Shown here: positions 60,781 to 64,000 of the stretch, one piece after another | Position numbering within the stretch: position 1 is the stretch's first letter | How the letters are laid out: each line of letters opens with the position of its first letter | NCBI RefSeq assembly: GCF_011392115.1 | Contig: NZ_JAAJBT010000003.1 | Coordinates: 186,001 to 250,000, forward strand | Origin: Flavobacterium difficile | GTDB lineage: Bacteria; Bacteroidota; Bacteroidia; Flavobacteriales; Flavobacteriaceae | Direction of reading: 5' to 3' | DNA: 64,000 nucleotides | The notes under the pieces: generated by a model | Database searches by the model: none | Told to the model about the DNA's origin: nothing | Seen by the model: only the letters and a program-made list of their open reading frames with translations | Translations under genes and position numbers: made by a program

Positions 60781-61448
60781 TGAAAAAATTTACCCTACTT
60801 TTTATTTGTTTGTTATCTATTCAAGCATTTTCTCAAAAGCCAGTTATTCTTATTTCTAATAAATATGAATTTCAAAAAAAGCCAAATACGTATAACATCA
60901 ATAATATGTTAAAAGCTGTTTTGGTTTCTAATAATTATGAGGTTTATTTTGATGATGAACCTCTTCCAGCCGAAGTAGCTAACAACAGATGCGATGTTTT
61001 AACAGGTGTTTTGTTAGATAAAAGCAACATGTTTATGACCAAAATAAAACTTCAAATTAAAGATTGTCAGAACATGATACTTTTTGAAACGGATGAGGTT
61101 AAAAGCAAAGACAAAGATATTCAAGCTGGTTTTATAGAAACCATTCGGTTGTTGAGTCCAGAGTTGAAAAAATTCAAGCCTAGTATTAAAAAACAAGATG
61201 TTGTAACAATTGCTAAAGATGAAACGGTATCTACTTCGCAAAAATACCAACTTGTAGAAGTTACTAACGGATATGTTTTAATGGACGCTTCTTTAAAAGC
61301 CAAATTACAAATTTATAAAACTACAAATCCAACTGTTTTTATTGCAGATAAATTTGGTGTTAAAGGAGTTTTTACGAAATTACCAAACAAAGGAATTTTC
61401 GAATACTATATGAATGATACATTGGTTGTAGAAGAATTTTTGTTTTAA
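60780..61448 (+). CDS. Exported hypothetical protein, 222 aa
   Basis: The protein has a signal peptide (about 1-18, 'IQAFSQ'). The mature part is alpha/beta mixed with 'PVILISNKYEFQKKPNTYNI' at the start and no known domain; it may adopt an ATPase-like or TPR-free fold not recognised here. Its start overlaps the stop of the HAD gene by one base, so it is co-translated. Confidence 0.6.
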   Translation: MKKFTLLFICLLSIQAFSQKPVILISNKYEFQKKPNTYNINNMLKAVLVSNNYEVYFDDEPLPAEVANNRCDVLTGVLLDKSNMFMTKIKLQIKDCQNMILFETDEVKSKDKDIQAGFIETIRLLSPELKKFKPSIKKQDVVTIAKDETVSTSQKYQLVEVTNGYVLMDASLKAKLQIYKTTNPTVFIADKFGVKGVFTKLPNKGIFEYYMNDTLVVEEFLF

Positions 61449-61592
61449 AAATTAAAGATTCCAAATACCATATTTTGCTAGATATTTAGAAAATTTACTG
61501 TGTAATCTTTTCAATTTTAGTGTTTTTAATCACCTTTTTATTTTGTACCAAATAGCTAGAAGAAGTTTTTGTGTAAATCCCAAAAGTGGTAT

Positions 61593-62051
61593 TTATATTT
61601 TACAAACTACAGAGTCTGGCACGAACGGACTTGCATCGCCACCATTTCTTAATACATCACGAACTATACTTGATGAAATATAAGAGGTGTTAGCAGCTGT
61701 TAATAAAAATACAGTTTCTATTTTAGATAATCTTCTGTTGGTGTGCGCAATAGCTTTTTCAAATTCGAAATCGGCTGGATTACGCAAGCCACGCAAAATA
61801 AATTGTGCTTTTTCTTTTTTGCACAAATCGATTGTTAACCCTGTATAAGTTATTACTCGAACTTTTGGTTCGTCTTTAAAAGTATCTTCGATAAAGCGTT
61901 TTCTGTCTTCTAAAGTAAACATGTATTTTTTTTCAGCATTTACGCCAATCGCAACAATTACTTCATCGAATAATGAAATCCCGCGTTTAATAATATCGAA
62001 ATGTCCGTTTGTAATAGGATCAAACGAACCAGGGAATATGGCTTTTCTCAT
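61593..62051 (-). CDS. coaD: Phosphopantetheine adenylyltransferase
   Basis: The 152-residue enzyme makes dephospho-CoA from 4'-phosphopantetheine and ATP. It has the nucleotidyltransferase start 'AIFPGSFDPITNGHFDII' (TxGH-type at about 15-18) and 'ILRGLRNPADFEFE' (about 87-100) and the late 'TSYISSSIVRDVLRNGGD' with the ISSS motif. Length is normal. It follows ddl in the same direction, 68 bases away. Confidence 0.96.
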   Translation of the reverse strand: MRKAIFPGSFDPITNGHFDIIKRGISLFDEVIVAIGVNAEKKYMFTLEDRKRFIEDTFKDEPKVRVITYTGLTIDLCKKEKAQFILRGLRNPADFEFEKAIAHTNRRLSKIETVFLLTAANTSYISSSIVRDVLRNGGDASPFVPDSVVCKI

Positions 62052-62119
62052 AATAAATATTCTAAAATATTGGATTCCTTTGGAATTTTATATGTTTTAT
62101 TTTTACTGTTTTCTGAAAT

Positions 62120-63106
62120 TTATTTTTTCCAAATGGGTTTTCTTTCCAATGCTAATTTAATCTCATTGTCTAACAAGTCTGAGAAATTCAAATTAGCAAA
62201 AGCCGCTTGTTGTGGAAAAATACTTTGTGGACTTAATCCCGGATTCGTATTAATCTCTATAAAGTGCGGAATATCGTTCATTACAATAAAATCGATACGA
62301 GAAAATCCTTGCATGCCTAATGCTTCATATATTTTGGCGGTTACTTCAAAAACTTTCTTTTCTACTTCATGTGATAATCGAGCCGGAGTAATCTCATTCG
62401 ATTTTCCTAAATATTTGGCTTCGTAATCGAAGAAATCATTTTCTGAAATAATTTCTGTGGTTCCTAAAACTTTTGTAATTCCGTTTAATTTCATCACACC
62501 AACAGAAATTTCAATTCCTTTTAACTGCGATTCTATTAATATGTCTTTATCTTCTGCAAAAGCAAATTCTAAAGCTTTATTTAATTCTGTTAAATTTTTC
62601 ACCATAGAAACGCCTAAACTACTTCCGGATTGGTTTGGTTTTACGAAAAATGGAAAACCTAAAGTAGCTGCAATTTTTTCACCATCAATTTCTTGCCCTT
62701 TGGATAAATAAATAGATTTTGCTTTTGGAATATCAAATTTCCCTAAAACGGATAGTGTATCTCGTTTGCTAAAAGTTAAGGCACTTTGGTAAAAACTACA
62801 ACCTGTGTAAGGTAAATCTATTAATTCCCAGTACGATTGCATGTGGCCATCTTCACCTGGAGTTCCGTGAATGGTATTAACCGCAACATCAAATTTTATA
62901 GTTGTTCCATTGTTTTCAAATGAAAAATCGGCTCTATTTATGGGTAATTTTCTATCGTCTATTTTCACATACCAACCTTCGTTTAAGATGTGAACTTCAA
63001 AAACTTGGTATTTATCTTTGTTTAAGTTGTTTAAAATAAGTTGTCCGCTTCTTAAAGAAATTACGGATTCGTCTGAATATCCGCCCATTACAACTGCTAC
63101 GTTCAT
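62120..63106 (-). CDS. ddl: D-alanine--D-alanine ligase
   Basis: The 328-residue ATP-grasp ligase makes D-Ala-D-Ala for peptidoglycan. It begins 'VAVVMGGYSDESVISLRSG' (about 3-21), has 'TIHGTPGEDGHMQSYWEL' (about 78-95), 'FFVKPNQSGSSLGVS' (about 151-165) and 'FIEINTNPGLSPQSIFPQQA' (about 286-305, metal and substrate ligands). Length is typical. It is divergent from the PASTA gene and upstream of coaD. Confidence 0.96.
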   Translation of the reverse strand: MNVAVVMGGYSDESVISLRSGQLILNNLNKDKYQVFEVHILNEGWYVKIDDRKLPINRADFSFENNGTTIKFDVAVNTIHGTPGEDGHMQSYWELIDLPYTGCSFYQSALTFSKRDTLSVLGKFDIPKAKSIYLSKGQEIDGEKIAATLGFPFFVKPNQSGSSLGVSMVKNLTELNKALEFAFAEDKDILIESQLKGIEISVGVMKLNGITKVLGTTEIISENDFFDYEAKYLGKSNEITPARLSHEVEKKVFEVTAKIYEALGMQGFSRIDFIVMNDIPHFIEINTNPGLSPQSIFPQQAAFANLNFSDLLDNEIKLALERKPIWKK

Positions 63107-63161
63107 AAAAAATATTTGTTTCGGTTTTATACAAAATTATCATAAAATGTTTTACTTTTCT

Positions 63162-63169
63162 TATATTTG
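63162..63169 (+). promoter_or_regulatory. Candidate -7 promoter element before the PASTA gene
   Basis: TATATTTG fits the Bacteroidota -7 consensus, 16 bases before the ATG at 63185. No clear TTTG is found at the usual upstream spacing. Confidence 0.4.
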
Positions 63170-63184
63170 CCAAAATATATTTCA

Positions 63185-63793
63185 ATGAGTTTAAGAAAGT
63201 TTTTAATGAGTTTTACATTTTTCAAAAATTTATTTTTTGCATTAGTGATAGTTGTGGTGTTTTTAGTAGCTTTTGTGAAGTTTTTAGACTTCAGTACTAA
63301 CCATGGCGAAGAAATTACTGTTGCTAATTTATCTAAAATGAAATTAGAAGTAGCAGAAGAAAAATTAGATGAAGAAGGATTAGAAGTTTTTTTATTAGAC
63401 ACTGTCGACTTTCGTCCAGAATTTCCTCCTTATTCTATTGTAGAACAAGATCCAATTGCTGGTTCTAAAGTGAAAGATGGAAGGAAAATTTATGTAAAAT
63501 TAAATGCTGGAGGCTATGCAATGGTTACTTTTCCAGATTTAAAAAATAAAACATTTCGTCAGGCTACAAATGCTTTAAGAGCACTTGGACTTGTTGAAGG
63601 CGAACTGAAATATGTACCCGATTTAGCAAAAGATGTAGTTTTAGAAGTTTCTTGTAATGGTAAACCTGTTAAAGCAGGTGATAAACTAATGAAAAATTCT
63701 AAAATCGATTTTGTTTTAGGTGATGGAAAAGATGTGTTTAAGGATGAAGATTTGGATTCTATCCCTAATGAAGAACTTGATACGATAGAATAA
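63185..63793 (+). CDS. PASTA-domain membrane protein
   Basis: The start at ATG 63185 gives 202 residues. A TTG further upstream would sit in the promoter. One membrane helix (about 10-32) is followed by PASTA-type repeats: 'TVANLSKMKLEVAEEKLDEE' (about 43-62) with 'YSIVEQDPIAGSKVKDGRKI', then 'VTFPDLKNKTFRQATNALRA' (about 112-131). PASTA modules bind muropeptides. A kinase or penicillin-binding domain is absent. Neighbours ddl and coaD fit a wall-linked role. Confidence 0.9.
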   Translation: MSLRKFLMSFTFFKNLFFALVIVVVFLVAFVKFLDFSTNHGEEITVANLSKMKLEVAEEKLDEEGLEVFLLDTVDFRPEFPPYSIVEQDPIAGSKVKDGRKIYVKLNAGGYAMVTFPDLKNKTFRQATNALRALGLVEGELKYVPDLAKDVVLEVSCNGKPVKAGDKLMKNSKIDFVLGDGKDVFKDEDLDSIPNEELDTIE

Positions 63794-64000
63794 TGCAAGA
63801 ATTTATAGATGAAAACGATACAGCTGACGGTGATTTATATGAACACCATCGGTTCGAAATAGCCAAAGGTCAACAACCTGTTCGAATTGATAAGTTTTTG
63901 ATGAATTCCATCGAGAATACCACAAGAAGTAAAATTCAAAAAGCTGCAGATTCAGGAAATATTTTCGTAAATGGTACTTCTGTAAAATCAAATTATAAGG
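63793..64000 (+). CDS. RluD-family pseudouridine synthase, N-terminal part (cut by window edge)
   Basis: The start codon overlaps the PASTA stop (TAATG). The visible 69 codons include an S4-like RNA-binding segment 'RIDKFLMNSIENTTRSKIQK' (about 31-50) and 'DSGNIFVNG', the usual N-terminal part of RluA/RluD-type enzymes that make pseudouridines in large-subunit rRNA. The catalytic domain lies beyond the window. The product and its partner PASTA gene are commonly adjacent in flavobacteria. Confidence 0.85.
   Translation, partial: MQEFIDENDTADGDLYEHHRFEIAKGQQPVRIDKFLMNSIENTTRSKIQKAADSGNIFVNGTSVKSNYK

Overview
The window reads as chromosomal DNA of a Flavobacterium-like member of the Bacteroidota. 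This rests on the low G+C content, compact RpoD, long-tailed FtsZ, exosortase XrtF with its partner protein, HYC_CC_PP and TonB-dependent receptor genes, Bacteroidota-type promoter elements (TTG...TAnnTTTG), scarce Shine-Dalgarno sequences, and a dispersed palindromic repeat that I recall from Flavobacterium genomes. There is no rRNA, CRISPR array, prophage, transposase or plasmid function. One tRNA gene (Arg, anticodon TCG) is present.

Layout. 1-2.3 kb: end of ftsZ, a 44-residue membrane peptide between duplicated terminators, a repeat element, a GatB/YqeY-domain gene and the tRNA. 2.3-12.9 kb: a galactan/galactose catabolic operon on the minus strand (galM, two GH53 endo-galactanase lipoproteins, GH2 beta-galactosidase, galK, galT, Na+/galactose symporter) with a divergent GntR-type regulator. 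Secreted enzymes cut beta-1,4-galactan, the symporter imports galactose, and GalM/GalK/GalT feed it into the Leloir pathway. No SusC/SusD pair lies in the window. 12.9-15.6 kb: a zinc peptidase, rpe and rpoD. 15.9-18.9 kb: a DUF1842-like protein, a mono-haem lipoprotein and a bestrophin-like membrane protein. 19-24.2 kb: rtcB with a divergent WYL regulator, a Crp/Fnr regulator with a fatty-acid-hydroxylase-family enzyme, and an HTH protein. 24.4-26.2 kb: an unrecognised cassette of a small coupled ORF, two paralogous lipoproteins and a probable outer-membrane protein. 26.3-28.9 kb: pnp and rpsO.

28.9-35.6 kb is a light-dependent repair island on the minus strand: DASH cryptochrome, FeS-type photolyase, a tiny DUF2256 gene, DUF2071, a third photolyase, flavin reductase, DUF2452 and TIGR03643. 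35.7-41 kb: a GAF-type methionine sulfoxide reductase, xrtF with its partner, then a metal module (HYC_CC_PP protein, TonB receptor, HMA protein) and a DUF1761 protein. 41-48.7 kb: a GNAT-like protein, a membrane LytTR regulator upstream of a membrane protein and a hydrolase lipoprotein, then a membrane AraC regulator upstream of a GIN-domain/DoxX/lipoprotein operon, and a TPR protein. 48.8-56.5 kb: mpl, DUF1287, a large BNR-repeat protein with a LolA-like protein, radC and an unknown.

56.5-60.1 kb looks like a zinc-homeostasis module: a His-rich Fur/Zur-type regulator divergent from a MerC-like protein, then an ABC transporter whose permease carries a His-rich triplicated repeat, and a DUF3299-like protein. 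60-64 kb: YjjG-type phosphatase, an unknown exported protein, coaD, ddl, a PASTA protein and the start of an RluD-family gene cut by the window edge.

Functions come from reading translated sequence and recalled family features; no database search was run. Several starts were moved to internal ATGs, as noted in the entries.
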